From contig CAYUVH010000038.1 of assembly GCA_964448135.1 (NCBI GenBank), positions 1-57,890 on the forward strand: a stretch of 57,890 nucleotides of DNA. Direction: 5' to 3'. Origin of the DNA: CAYUVH01 sp964448135 (GTDB lineage Bacteria > Verrucomicrobiota > Verrucomicrobiia > Limisphaerales > UBA8199). The position numbers and the translations under genes are program-made. Below the pieces are notes generated by a model, which was given only the letters and a program-made list of their open reading frames with translations, made no database searches and was not told the DNA's origin. Positions 14,620-23,457 of the stretch are shown here, in pieces (within the stretch, counting starts at the first letter, position 1; every line of letters starts with the position of its first letter).

Positions 14620-14706
14620 AGCGGACTGAATGCCGGTGAATCGTTCCAGCAAACTTCGGGGTTGGCAACTTGAATGAAAGCGGAAAGCCGATCTGGAGGA
14701 ACAAAA

Positions 14707-14785
<79 letters not shown>

Positions 14786-14862
14786 AAGAAGGTCAGGAGA
14801 GTAAGCTCGACGACGCATTTGCGCAAGGGATTTCCGCTTCCAATTGGAGGCGAAATGACGCC

Positions 14863-16299
14863 TTAGCGAGGCGAAGTGGGAATCACGGCTGGGCTGGGGC
14901 CGACCAGCGGCGCGGTGACAGGCATCAACGCATTACGCGGGATGTTTACGGAATCCCCCGGACGCAGGCTGGAAAAATTGAGGCCCGGATTGGCAGCGCG
15001 GATGGCACTCTCCGGCACTCCGTAAATCATCGCGATGACGGCAGGAGAATCGCCCTGCCGCAGGGTATAGGTCCGGCGTACGGGGCCTTGAGGTTGCGTG
15101 GGGGCATTTTGATCAGGCGGTGGTTCGCCGCCGGTCGCGATCGTGTTGGCCGTGAGTTGCTGGGCCTCCAATTGTTTCAACTGGATGTTCTTCTGGGCGG
15201 CCGTCAATGAAGCGTCCGCCTGAATTTGTTCCTGTTGCTGGGCGGCGGCCTGATTGATTTGGTAGAGCTGCATCACGGCGTCAGGCGTGCCCGCCTCGAT
15301 CGCAGTGGCGACGGCGTCGCGGTAAGCCGGGTCATGCAGGAGGATGTATTGCTCGTATCGCTGCGGGCCGAGCGCCAGCTTGATGGCGTTCTCGCGCCGG
15401 TCCAGCAATGCGCGCCGGCCATCGACGGAATTCTGATCCTGCGCATCGCCCAGCATATTGTATTGCTGGTCGAAAGGATCGGCCGCGCGGAAGACGGCGC
15501 GAAATTCATCGGGGGTGGCGTTGAAATATTTGAGCTGGCCGAATTCGCGCCGCAAGCCCTCGGCATTCGGCGCATAGCGGAGCAGGTACTCCTCGAGTTG
15601 CGCGGGCGACAGGATTTTCGCCAGTTCGTAGCGCTCCTGCTGGCGCAATTTGGCGATATCGGCGGCGTCCAGCGGCTTGCCGTCGCGTTTTTGTGCCTCG
15701 ACGTAATCGCGAAGTTTCTGGAGGAGCTTGTTGTGCGCATCTTCCAGCGACTGCTTCTTATCCGCCGCAAGGTCTCCGAGCACCGGGCCATCCAGCGCCA
15801 ACTTGGGGCGCGTGGGCTTTTGAAATGGAGAATGGGTGGCTTCGTCTTCCCAATCGGCGCCCAGTAGCCGGGTGAGCAGCGCGCGCCGCTCCTGGTCGAG
15901 GGCCTGACGTTTGCGGGCCGCGACGGCGAGGAGGTTGGTGTCCGGCTGGCTCAGCCACCATTGCTGGCTGGCCGTGACGACTTCCTGCGCTTCGCGTTTA
16001 GCATAGAGCGAATTGACGTCGGCGATGATAATGTCGCGAATGGTCGCCGGCGGGCAGCCGATGTCCCGGAGATTCGCCATGTAGACGGCGTAGTCCGGTG
16101 ATTCGACTTCGTGCCACGTGAAAAATTGGCGCCGAATGACCTGGGCCGGTGGCGACGCGGCCGATGAGGCCGTTTCTGTGGCAGCGGCTTGCGCGGTGCC
16201 GGGCAAAGCCTTGTGCCGGGATTTGCCCGTGGACAACAGGGCGGTCACGAGGACCGCGTTCCCAACGACGGAAACCAGAGCGAGGGCCTGCCAACGCAT
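14863..16299 (-). CDS. Membrane-anchored protein with C-terminal LysM domain
   Basis: The 478-residue protein opens with one membrane segment (ALALVSVVGNAVLVTALL). A long charged, helix-rich region follows, with coiled-coil-like stretches (DAHNKLLQKLRDYVEAQKR; AAAQQQEQIQADASL), and a LysM peptidoglycan-binding domain lies near the end (TYTLRQGDSPAVIAMIYGVP to SLRPGDSVNIP). It is likely an envelope protein facing the periplasm. The middle region resembles uncharacterised Verrucomicrobia proteins; no enzyme motif is seen. A canonical tRNA-Arg lies downstream. Confidence 0.8.
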   Translation of the reverse strand: MRWQALALVSVVGNAVLVTALLSTGKSRHKALPGTAQAAATETASSAASPPAQVIRRQFFTWHEVESPDYAVYMANLRDIGCPPATIRDIIIADVNSLYAKREAQEVVTASQQWWLSQPDTNLLAVAARKRQALDQERRALLTRLLGADWEDEATHSPFQKPTRPKLALDGPVLGDLAADKKQSLEDAHNKLLQKLRDYVEAQKRDGKPLDAADIAKLRQQERYELAKILSPAQLEEYLLRYAPNAEGLRREFGQLKYFNATPDEFRAVFRAADPFDQQYNMLGDAQDQNSVDGRRALLDRRENAIKLALGPQRYEQYILLHDPAYRDAVATAIEAGTPDAVMQLYQINQAAAQQQEQIQADASLTAAQKNIQLKQLEAQQLTANTIATGGEPPPDQNAPTQPQGPVRRTYTLRQGDSPAVIAMIYGVPESAIRAANPGLNFSSLRPGDSVNIPRNALMPVTAPLVGPSPAVIPTSPR

Positions 16300-16601
16300 A
16301 ATGGGTATTTAGGCCCAAAGCACGGGCGCGGCAAATGAAAATTTTGGACGAAGGGGGGAGGATGAGGGGCGGGATACAGGGTATATGCATCCAGACCCAC
16401 TACACCCGATAATCTTGCTACAACCCTTGTCAACATTGGTCCAAACGAGTGTGCCGCCCCTCGCTCGGAAGCGCTACAATCCGCTACAAAATGGTTGAGA
16501 GTTGGAAGTCGAGGGCAGAGGGATGAAGTTTGACTTAAAGAGGGAAAGGGCGGTTTTTGTACTTGGCTCGCATGGACGGTTCGCCGTTAATTTGCGCGCA
16601 C
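16300..16601. other. Intergenic region with short TACA-type repeats
   Basis: No gene is seen. The stretch 16395-16495 contains ACTACACCC, GCTACAACC, ACATTGGTCCAAACG and then GCTACAATCC/GCTACAAAAT in tandem. An ACATTGGTCCAAA block also occurs at 47325-47338 together with GTTACA repeats. Confidence 0.6.
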
Positions 16602-17645
16602 ATGAAACAAAAGGCTTACGCGGGCGCGGGTGTGGACATCGACCTTGGCAATCGTCTCAAGGCGAAGCTCCCAGGCATGCTGGCGCAGACCCATCGCCGC
16701 GAAGTCCTCGGCAAGGTCGGTGGCTTTGGCGGCCTGTTCGCCTTCGATACCCGCCGTTACCGGCAGCCCGTGCTCGTGTCGAGCGTGGATGGCGTCGGCA
16801 CGAAGCTCAAACTTGCCTTCGCCATGGACCGTCATGACACGGTGGGGGAAGACCTGGTCAATCACTGCGTCAATGACATTGCGGTGCTGGGGGCGGAGCC
16901 GTTGTTTTTTCTCGATTACATCGGCACGGGCAAACTGAAGCCGGAAATCTTTCACGGCATCATCGCGGGATTCGCGCGCGGCTGCCGCGCCAACGGCTGC
17001 GCGCTCATTGGTGGCGAGACGGCCCAGATGCCGGGCTTTTACGCGCCGGGCGAATATGACCTGAGCGGCACGATCGTCGGCGTGGTGGAGAAGAGCAAAA
17101 TGCTCGACGGCAAATCCATCCGGCCGGGCGACGCCATCATCGGTCTGGCGTCCAGCGGCCTGCACACAAACGGCTATTCGCTCGCGCGGCGGATTTTTTT
17201 CGACCGGATGAAGCTCAAGCCGGGTAGCCGGGTGGCGGGTCTCAAGAATTCCATCGGCGAAGAATTGCTCAAGGTGCACGTCAGCTACGGTCCGCTGATT
17301 CAGAAGCTGCTCAAGCAGTACGGTGGCAAATCCGTCATCAAGGGGCTGGCCCATATCACGGGCGGGGGTTTTGTGGACAACCTTCCGCGCGTGTTGCCGA
17401 AGTCGTGCGACGCGCTCATCAACAAGGGTTCGTGGGACATGCTCCCGATCTTCGAACTGATTCAGGAGCGAGGCGGCGTGGACGAAGCTGAGTTGTACCA
17501 GGTTTTCAACATGAGCATTGGCATGGTGATCTTCGTGCCGGGCGCCAGGGCGGACGAAGTGCTCGCCACGGTGCAAAAGCAGCGGCAGAAAGCCTGGATC
17601 ATCGGGGAAGTCGTCAAGGGCCACGGCGAAACGCACGTGGTTTGA
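16602..17645 (+). CDS. purM: Phosphoribosylformylglycinamidine cyclo-ligase
   Basis: The 347-residue AIR synthetase converts FGAM to AIR with ATP in purine synthesis. Family motifs: YAGAGVDIDLGN at the start, SSVDGVGTKLKLA, NHCVNDIAVLGAEPLFFLDY, ALIGGETAQMPGFY and HITGGGFVDNLPR. Start ATG 16602 (MKQKAYAGAGVD) matches the family; a TTG at 16557 or ATG at 16572 would add residues without similarity. It stands alone; purD lies 4 kb further on the same strand. Confidence 0.96.
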   Translation: MKQKAYAGAGVDIDLGNRLKAKLPGMLAQTHRREVLGKVGGFGGLFAFDTRRYRQPVLVSSVDGVGTKLKLAFAMDRHDTVGEDLVNHCVNDIAVLGAEPLFFLDYIGTGKLKPEIFHGIIAGFARGCRANGCALIGGETAQMPGFYAPGEYDLSGTIVGVVEKSKMLDGKSIRPGDAIIGLASSGLHTNGYSLARRIFFDRMKLKPGSRVAGLKNSIGEELLKVHVSYGPLIQKLLKQYGGKSVIKGLAHITGGGFVDNLPRVLPKSCDALINKGSWDMLPIFELIQERGGVDEAELYQVFNMSIGMVIFVPGARADEVLATVQKQRQKAWIIGEVVKGHGETHVV

Positions 17646-17663
17646 CCCGCGACTCGGGGGAGC

Positions 17664-18080
17664 TTACATCTGGGTCTTCTTTTTCACGACCCAGACATCG
17701 AGCACTTTGCCATTGGCATCGATCAGCCAGACGCCCACCACGTTGATTTGCAGGGGCAGCATGTAGTACTCGCCCATGATGGAATAAATGCACATGGTGA
17801 CCGCGCGGGGTGCCGGATTACCGGCCCCGCCCGTTTGCGCGAGCAGATCGGCGGGCGGCGGACCTTGGAGGACCATCGCTTTTTCGTCAATGCTCCGGAG
17901 GTAGGCATCCACTTTTTCCACGTGCGATCCCACTGGGACATGCCGCAGGAGACCGGCGCGAATTTCGGCCTCGGGTTTTTCTATGACGGGCTTGGTCGCG
18001 CAACCGGCCAGGCCGAGCAGTGCAATTCCTGATACCACCGTAACGAAGGTCTGAAATAGGCGTCGAAGTCCAGGTGTCAC
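17664..18080 (-). CDS. Small lipoprotein
   Basis: A 138-residue protein with a lipoprotein signal (hydrophobic stretch ending LLGLAGC) and a mature part containing HVPVGSHVEKVDAYLRSI, a pattern seen in small Verrucomicrobia lipoproteins with an assembly-like helix. Function unknown. The GTG start at 18080 overlaps the stop of the upstream lipoprotein gene (GTGA), so the two are probably co-translated. Confidence 0.7.
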   Translation of the reverse strand: MTPGLRRLFQTFVTVVSGIALLGLAGCATKPVIEKPEAEIRAGLLRHVPVGSHVEKVDAYLRSIDEKAMVLQGPPPADLLAQTGGAGNPAPRAVTMCIYSIMGEYYMLPLQINVVGVWLIDANGKVLDVWVVKKKTQM

Positions 18081-18349
18081 AATTCGTATTTGGAAAGCTC
18101 CACGGTGCGGAACAGCGTGCCGTCGGCGTGGGCCTGCGGCCGCGAAATGCTCTGGACCGACCAGCCTTCACGCTGCCACTGAGCCACGCGCTCGCGCAGC
18201 ATCGCGCCGGAATCAGCCGCCAGTTCCACCGTTTGATGTTCCATTGCTGGAGCGGTTTTTTTCGCCACGCCGGGCGGATTTGAACTGACTGCGGGTTTGC
18301 AGCCAGCTGCCAGCGCGGCGACGAAGCAAACTAATAGTGCAACCCTCAT
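18077..18349 (-). CDS. Very small lipoprotein
   Basis: A 90-residue protein with signal MRVALLVCFVAALAAGC (lipobox LAAGC). A short mature domain contains MLRERVAQWQREGWSVQSIS and ends in FRTVELSKYEL. No known family is recognised. It overlaps the downstream lipoprotein by four bases, so both may act in the same envelope process. Confidence 0.68.
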   Translation of the reverse strand: MRVALLVCFVAALAAGCKPAVSSNPPGVAKKTAPAMEHQTVELAADSGAMLRERVAQWQREGWSVQSISRPQAHADGTLFRTVELSKYEL

Positions 18350-18396
18350 ACAAGGTCAGTAAAAACCTTTGCCGCCTAAAAGTTGCGCCGATAAAC

Positions 18397-18430
18397 AAAA
18401 ACGCCGCGCTTTGGGGCGCGGCGTTTGCCG
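18397..18430 (-). terminator. Terminator after the FKBP gene
   Basis: ACGCCGCGC and GCGCGGCGT around 18400-18429 form a GC-rich hairpin. On the minus strand it is followed by TTTTTGTTTAT. It lies just downstream of the FKBP stop at 18452. Confidence 0.8.
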
Positions 18431-18451
18431 GGAAAATAGCTGCTTTGGAAG

Positions 18452-19324
18452 TTACTGCTTCGGCGCCTGGTTGGTCGCGGCAGCGGCTTTGATCTGCTTC
18501 TCGACATCCTCCGCCTTGAGCACTTCCACCTTCGCGCCCTTTTTGAGTTCCTCGGCGGAGGGCACACGGATGATGTCGCTGGTCAGCGGAGCCGGGGTGT
18601 CTATGCCGATCAACTCGATTTCAAAAATGAGGCTGGCGCCGGGTTCGATCGCCGGGGGGAAGCCGCTGTCGCCATAGGCCAGGCTGGCGGGCAGATAGAG
18701 TTCCCACTTGGAGCCGCTCTTCATCAGTTGCAGCGCTTCGGTCCAGCCTTTGACGACGCGGTTGATGTTGAACTTGCCCGGCTGGCCGTGCTTGGCGGAG
18801 CTGTCAAATTCGGTGCCATTGATCAGTGTGCCGCGATAGTTCACCGTGACGGTATCATTGGTCTTGGGCATCGCGCCGGTGCCGTCGGTGATGACCTTGT
18901 ATTGCAGTTCGGCCGTCGTGCCATCGGCCAGGGTGACGGTGTGGGTTTTCACGCCGGGCTTGGCCTTGTTCGCCGCAAGAAAAGCCGCGCCGGCTTCCTT
19001 GTTCTTCTCGGCGGCCTTGCGCTGGCTTTCGCGCTGATAATTGTTGATCGCCTCCTGGGATTGTTGCGGCGTCATTTTGGTTTCGCGGCCGGCCATCACG
19101 TCCTTCATCGCCGCCGCCATGGCGTCCACATCGAGATCGAGGCCGCTGCGCTTGATGTTGTTGCCGATGGTCATGCCAACAGCGTAGCTGGCCTTTTCCT
19201 TGTCGTCCTTGAAGGTAGCTGCCGCGGCGGGCGCCGCCGCCGGCTTGTCTTCCGCCGCGAAAGCGGGTGAGGACAACGCGATGCCGAGTCCCAGCAGACT
19301 CAGGACCTGAATTCCATTTTTCAT
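18452..19324 (-). CDS. FKBP-type peptidyl-prolyl cis-trans isomerase, exported
   Basis: The 290-residue protein (ATG 19324, MKNGIQVLSLLGLGIALSS, signal peptide cleaved near AFA-AE) has an N-terminal Mip/FkpA-type dimerisation region (KASYAVGMTIGNNIKR; Q-rich helix) and a C-terminal FKBP domain. The FKBP domain contains VTVNYRGTLINGTEFDSS, VVKGWTEALQLMKSG, LYLPASLAYGD and ASLIFEIELIGI, so the drug/proline pocket residues are intact. It folds exported proteins in the periplasm. A 40-residue alanine/lysine-rich tail follows the FKBP domain. The open frame extends 63 codons upstream without family resemblance. Confidence 0.92.
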   Translation of the reverse strand: MKNGIQVLSLLGLGIALSSPAFAAEDKPAAAPAAAATFKDDKEKASYAVGMTIGNNIKRSGLDLDVDAMAAAMKDVMAGRETKMTPQQSQEAINNYQRESQRKAAEKNKEAGAAFLAANKAKPGVKTHTVTLADGTTAELQYKVITDGTGAMPKTNDTVTVNYRGTLINGTEFDSSAKHGQPGKFNINRVVKGWTEALQLMKSGSKWELYLPASLAYGDSGFPPAIEPGASLIFEIELIGIDTPAPLTSDIIRVPSAEELKKGAKVEVLKAEDVEKQIKAAAATNQAPKQ

Positions 19325-19519
19325 AGTTTTCGAAGAAATCGAGTTATTTATCGGGCTGCTCTTGTAACGCATCCCGGGAATAAGTCCAGCAAAAAGGGGA
19401 GATGGTGGAACCACGAAGGCCGAATGAGGATTGACCAAAGAATGTCGAAATCCGACAGCGGAAACGAGCGGTCTTTCAGTTCGCTTAATGAACATTAGTG
19501 GCCCTGGTCGCATCCCGGC

Positions 19520-20063
19520 TCATGGCAGCAGGCCTGGCAGCCAATCAGGCAGCTCCGCCGCGGACCAAATCGTCCGGCCATTCTGCGCCAACGCGATTTT
19601 TCGAAATGGCCGCCCCAAGTCGTCGTTGTCAAAAATTACCACGCAGGGAAGCTCGCATCGCCACGCGTTGCGCGGATATCTCGGGTCCGGAGATGCCCAC
19701 GAAGCAGACCACCACGGTGTAACCAGACTCCGCGGCGGCTTTCAGGAAGGTTAGCTTGTCCCCCGCAGGATCGGAAAATACCGTCTCAAAAATAAAGCTC
19801 TCCCGCTGGCGGACCAATTCCCGCCGCAGTTGGGCCGCTAGGCGAGCCGCTTCGTACGCTTCCAGGTCCAATTCCCGCGCAACGTCGTCCACGATCACAA
19901 AGCGCAACCCGGCGTCCTTCAGGTAAACGTCGTGAAAAGTGGTCTTGCCGGCCCCGATAGGATCGGCCAATGCCACCACGATCGGGCGGTGGTCCAGAAG
20001 CCGGTCCAATCCGCAAGTGCTTCCGCCTTGCTGCTCCGGGCAGGGGCTTTCACTTCCCGGCAA
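19520..20063 (-). pseudogene. Zeta-toxin-like P-loop kinase, frameshifted by an internal deletion
   Basis: The first 137 residues follow the zeta toxin fold: Walker A ADPIGAGKTTF, VDDVARELDLEAYEAARLA, ESFIFETVFS and VCFVGISGPEISAQRVAMR. Then the frame breaks (19629 stop). In another frame, immediately after AMR, the sequence resumes as ELPCVVIFDNDDLGRPFRKI and ends at 19520 with LPDWLPGLLP, the expected C-terminus. About 25-30 residues that normally follow AMR (the GGHDVP...RFPRT segment) are missing. Zeta toxins phosphorylate UDP-GlcNAc; this copy is probably dead. An intact antitoxin-like gene overlaps its start. Confidence 0.8.
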
Positions 20064-20424
20064 GTTTGACCGGCTGGAACTTTTTGTTTACGAACCGGCC
20101 CGTGGCGTGGCGGCCGTTGGCCTCGATTTTCACGAGCAAGCCGCCGGGCGCCGGTTCGTAGTGCGGATACGGCAGGGATTTGAGGCGCTCGAGCAGGCGC
20201 TTCCGCCCGGCGGGAGTATCAACGGCACGCAGACAATCCGAAAGCGGCCTGGCCTTGCCCGCCTTGGCCAGCGCCATAACCTGGTCGCCACGCAGCAGGG
20301 TTTCCACCGCCCGGCCCAGCCCCGCCCGGAATTCGATCTGGCCGGCGATCGACCGTCGCGCGATTTTACCTGTCAGCTGCGCGTCCAATACCAGCGCATC
20401 GGATAGCTTCACCGGTTGGCTCAT
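20050..20424 (-). CDS. ParD-like antitoxin paired with the broken zeta toxin
   Basis: The 124-residue protein starts MSQPVKLSDALVLDAQLTG and continues RSIAGQIEFRAGLGRAVE, the ribbon-helix-helix pattern of the ParD_like antitoxin family. A C-terminal half (HYEPAPGGLLVKIEANGRHATGRFVNKKFQPV) would contact a toxin. It precedes and overlaps the zeta-like gene by 14 bases, the usual antitoxin-first order. It would bind its own promoter and neutralise the toxin; with the toxin broken it may be a relic or have another role. Confidence 0.75.
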   Translation of the reverse strand: MSQPVKLSDALVLDAQLTGKIARRSIAGQIEFRAGLGRAVETLLRGDQVMALAKAGKARPLSDCLRAVDTPAGRKRLLERLKSLPYPHYEPAPGGLLVKIEANGRHATGRFVNKKFQPVKLAGK

Positions 20425-20447
20425 GCGTATTCAAGGGTGGCAATTTT

Positions 20448-20825
20448 CTACCTGATTGTGGAATCCTGCGGCTTTCCCGGGTCGCGATTCTCGGTTCGAT
20501 CCTTCTCAAGTGGCGGCGGTTGCTGTGAACTTGCGAGTGCACCTGATTTCGGCAACGGCGGCGGCGATCCGCCTTTTCGCCGGCGCAGGTGCTCGGCGAC
20601 ATAATCCTCCGCGACAATTAACGGTCCGACCACGCCGAGGCCGTAGATGTAATACCGTACACTGTGGATCAGCCCGAGCGAATCGCTGGTATCCACGCCT
20701 TTCGCGCCCCAGCGCTCTTCCGACGCCGTGGGGACATGCGGCCGGGGTTCAAACATTGCGATGCGCGCCGAGAGCGCGCTGCACACCCCAAAAATCACGA
20801 ATCCGATGTGGCGTTGTTTGGGCAT
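20448..20825 (-). CDS. Hypothetical protein, uncertain
   Basis: A 125-residue frame beginning MPKQRHIGFVIFGVCSALSA, with a second hydrophobic stretch (IYGLGVVGPLIVAEDYVAEH) and a proline-rich tail. No family is recognised. It overlaps the end of the GNAT gene by 31 bases on the same strand and precedes the antitoxin gene. The amino-acid make-up is plausible for a small membrane-associated protein, but there is no independent support. Confidence 0.4.
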   Translation of the reverse strand: MPKQRHIGFVIFGVCSALSARIAMFEPRPHVPTASEERWGAKGVDTSDSLGLIHSVRYYIYGLGVVGPLIVAEDYVAEHLRRRKGGSPPPLPKSGALASSQQPPPLEKDRTENRDPGKPQDSTIR

Positions 20826-21346
20826 GGATTGGAATTCTTCGGGTCAGGAAAATTCAGCCGACGTTCCCCGGGCAAAACGAAACTCCGACCTGGGTGGGCG
20901 AGTTTCACCAGTTCAAGCCCCGACGCCACCGTCCGCCTGCCTGCCTCGACGAAATGATGTTTTCGATACAGCCGCAGGGCGGGCTCGTTCCGAGTGGCCG
21001 TCTCCACTTCCACGGTGCTGCCGTTTGCCTGATGCAAGGCGGCGCTGACGAGGGCCGATGCGATACCGCGGCGTTGAAAGTCGGGATGGACGACGAGGGC
21101 GGCGACTAGCAAGGGACCTGGACGGACCGATTTTTCCAAGCCGAGCAAGCCGACAATCTGTTCATCATTGAAGGCGGCCAGGCAGACGTGGAAAGAGTCG
21201 CGCAGATGTTCAACTGTTTTGTGAAGTGGGGGAAACTCGTCAATGGCGAGGAGCCGGGCCTCCTGTTGGTAGGCAAGGGTCCACACCGCGTGAGCACGTC
21301 TTGCCAATCGCTCGTCGGAGAGATCAACTGGATGCACGGCTGTCAT
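20795..21346 (-). CDS. GNAT-family N-acetyltransferase
   Basis: A 183-residue acetyltransferase with the acetyl-CoA loop in VVHPDFQRRGIASALVSAAL (the Q/R-x-x-G-x-A pattern), preceded by strand LLVAALVV and followed by VETATRNEPALRLYRKHHF. Substrate unknown. The last 25 residues (PGERRLNFPDPKNSNPCPN) are unlike the fold. No operon partner with an obvious link. Confidence 0.82.
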   Translation of the reverse strand: MTAVHPVDLSDERLARRAHAVWTLAYQQEARLLAIDEFPPLHKTVEHLRDSFHVCLAAFNDEQIVGLLGLEKSVRPGPLLVAALVVHPDFQRRGIASALVSAALHQANGSTVEVETATRNEPALRLYRKHHFVEAGRRTVASGLELVKLAHPGRSFVLPGERRLNFPDPKNSNPCPNNATSDS

Positions 21347-21442
21347 GTGATTTCTGCGGGCTGCTGCGCCAGCAGACTGATTATCCTTACCGCAAAGTTA
21401 GTCGAGCGGGCGAGTTGATTCAATGCAAACGGGAAATCCTTT

Positions 21443-21502
21443 GAGCCGGAGGTAGCAGAGGAAACGGAGAAACCGACCTCCGCTGTCTGTGCGGCCTCCG
21501 GT
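21443..21502. repeat. Imperfect palindrome upstream of purD
   Basis: GCCGGAGGT near 21445 and the complementary CCTCCGG at 21494-21500, with inner ACGGAGAA/CTCCG matches, make a long imperfect hairpin in the divergent spacer between the GNAT and purD genes. It is of the REP-like kind seen elsewhere in the window. Confidence 0.45.
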
Positions 21503-21606
21503 TTAACTCTTGGCCTTTGTCTTTGAAGAGGAAACAGCAACGGCTTTGTGCAACCTGGTCACGCTAAAGCGTGGACACCGAACCGAGCCGTTGGTTGAAT
21601 CCGGCG

Positions 21607-22902
21607 ATGCGAATTTTGGTGATTGGCTCGGGCGGGCGGGAACATGCGCTGGTGTGGAAGCTGGCGCAGTCTCGGCATCCGACGGAATTGATCTGCACGC
21701 CGGGCAACGCGGGTATCGCCGCGGAACGTCTGGCCGCAAACGGCAGTGCGGTTGAATGCGCACCGGTGGGAGCGGAGGATTTACCGGGTTTGCTGGCGCT
21801 GGCCAAGGCGCGAAAGGTGGACTTCACCGTGGTCGGGCCGGACAATCCGCTGGCGCTGGGTGTTGTGGATTTCTTCGAAAAGAATAGTCTGCGCATCTGG
21901 GGACCCAACCAACAGGCGGCGCAGTTCGAATCTTCCAAGGCGTTTGCGCAGTCGTTCATGGAAAAGCACGGCGTGCCGACGGCGCGCGCCGGCGTATTTA
22001 CGGACAGCGGCGAGGCGATGCGATTCGCCGCGAGCCTCGGCGGAAAATGCGCGGTGAAAGCGGACGGCCTGGCGCTGGGGAAGGGTGTGCTCATTTGCCA
22101 CGAGCTGGCGGAGGCCAAACAGGCCATTGAGGAGCTATTGGTGAAGAAGGCTTTTGGCGATGCCGGCGCGCGGGTGGTGATCCAGGAGTTGCTGGAGGGG
22201 CCTGAGATTTCTCTTCACGCGTTGTGCGATGGCAAGACGGCAAAGTTGTTTCCCACTGCGCAGGATCACAAACGGGCGCTGGATGGCGACGAAGGCTTGA
22301 ACACGGGCGGCATGGGGACTTATTCGCCGACGCCATACCTGGATGAGAAAGCGCTGACGGCGGCGTATGACGCGATCATGAAACCCTGGCTGCGCGGGTG
22401 CGCGGCGGAGGGGATCACTTACCGGGGAATTTTGTATCCGGGTGTGATGCTGACGGCCAAGGGGCCGAAGGTGTTGGAGTTCAACGCGCGATTTGGCGAT
22501 CCGGAGACGCAGGTGTATCTGGCTCGACTGGAGAATGATTTGGTGGAGCTGCTCGAAGCAAGTGTGGATGGCAAGCTGGCTTCTGTGGATTTGAAGTGGA
22601 AGCCGGGGGCGGCGGTTTGTGTGGTGATGGCGTCGGGCGGGTATCCGGGTTCTTATGCAAAGGGAAAAGTTATCGAGGGGTTGGCCGACGCGGACAGATT
22701 GCCGAACACGAAGGTCTTTCATGCGGGCACAGTCAGGGCAGGAGACAAATTTGTGACCAGCGGCGGTCGGGTCCTGGGCGTCACCTCGTGGGCGGCCGAT
22801 TTGCGGCAGGCACGGGATGCGGCGTATGTAGCGGTGGAGAGGATTCAGTTCGAGGGCGCGCAGTATCGGAAGGATATTGCGCTGAAGGGGCTGAAGGTGT
22901 GA
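21607..22902 (+). CDS. purD: Phosphoribosylamine-glycine ligase
   Basis: The 431-residue GAR synthetase joins phosphoribosylamine and glycine with ATP. It starts MRILVIGSGGREHALVWKL and has VVGPDNPLALGVVDFF, the ATP-grasp block AVKADGLALGKGV, LLEGPEISLHALCDG, NTGGMGTYSPTP and EFNARFGDPETQV. ATG 21607 fits exactly the family start; an upstream GTG at 21571 adds 12 unsupported residues. Complete. Glycine use links it loosely with the SHMT and gcvP genes in this window. Confidence 0.96.
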   Translation: MRILVIGSGGREHALVWKLAQSRHPTELICTPGNAGIAAERLAANGSAVECAPVGAEDLPGLLALAKARKVDFTVVGPDNPLALGVVDFFEKNSLRIWGPNQQAAQFESSKAFAQSFMEKHGVPTARAGVFTDSGEAMRFAASLGGKCAVKADGLALGKGVLICHELAEAKQAIEELLVKKAFGDAGARVVIQELLEGPEISLHALCDGKTAKLFPTAQDHKRALDGDEGLNTGGMGTYSPTPYLDEKALTAAYDAIMKPWLRGCAAEGITYRGILYPGVMLTAKGPKVLEFNARFGDPETQVYLARLENDLVELLEASVDGKLASVDLKWKPGAAVCVVMASGGYPGSYAKGKVIEGLADADRLPNTKVFHAGTVRAGDKFVTSGGRVLGVTSWAADLRQARDAAYVAVERIQFEGAQYRKDIALKGLKV

Positions 22903-23457
22903 AGAAAAACTTTACTTGGACAACCGTTGTCCCAGTGGCCACCTTAACGTCGTCGGGTATGGGAAGACAGCCCGCGGGTTAACCGCAAAATGGGAGGGTA
23001 AACATTATGTATGATCGCGCCGATCCATCCGTGGAGACTTCTCCTCCAGCCTCCCTCGCCCCGCTTCCCGACCGGTCAAGCTATGTCATACCTTGTCAAA
23101 CTATGCCACACCTCCGTCATACCTCCCGTCATACCTCCCGTCATACCTCCCGTCATACCTCCCGTCATAGTAAAAACCCCAGCAATCATAGTTCGTCATA
23201 GTCTGTCCAAGTTGAAAAAAGGGGGCCCCATGGCTGCTCCACGCCAAATCTCTCATCCCGGCTCAACGCCATCCCCCCAGGCCTGCGAAAATCCCCTCTG
23301 TTGCCGTACCCGGTCGGAACGTATGGGTGCCCGCGCCCGATGTTTGGTCGCTTGGGCCCCTTCCGGGCCCCTGGTAAACTTGGAGAAAACCGGGAGTCGC
23401 TCCTTGCGGCGAAGGTCCGCTTTACAACCTAGTCCTCGTCGCGCATTGTACGACCGA
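22903..23457. other. Long leader/intergenic region with tandem repeats
   Basis: The 555 bases between purD and the S41 peptidase hold no recognisable gene. They contain GTCATACCTTGTCAAACTATG and then a 12-base tandem repeat (separate entry). The frame of the S41 peptidase is open through most of it by chance, but the translation is low-complexity and starts without ribosome site. Confidence 0.6.
23115..23170. repeat. 12-base tandem repeat, four and a half copies
   Basis: The unit CGTCATACCTCC is repeated exactly at 23115, 23127, 23139 and 23151, followed by a partial copy ending CGTCATAG. A related GTCATACCTTGTC precedes it at about 23086. There are no spacers, so it is not a CRISPR. Confidence 0.9.

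Noticed and set aside
23115..23170. Possible CRISPR array
   Set aside because: Repeat units of 12 bases are directly adjacent without spacers and no cas gene is nearby.
23011..23457. Upstream extension of the S41 peptidase
   Set aside because: The added 149 residues are low-complexity translation of tandem repeats; a signal peptide begins at 23458.
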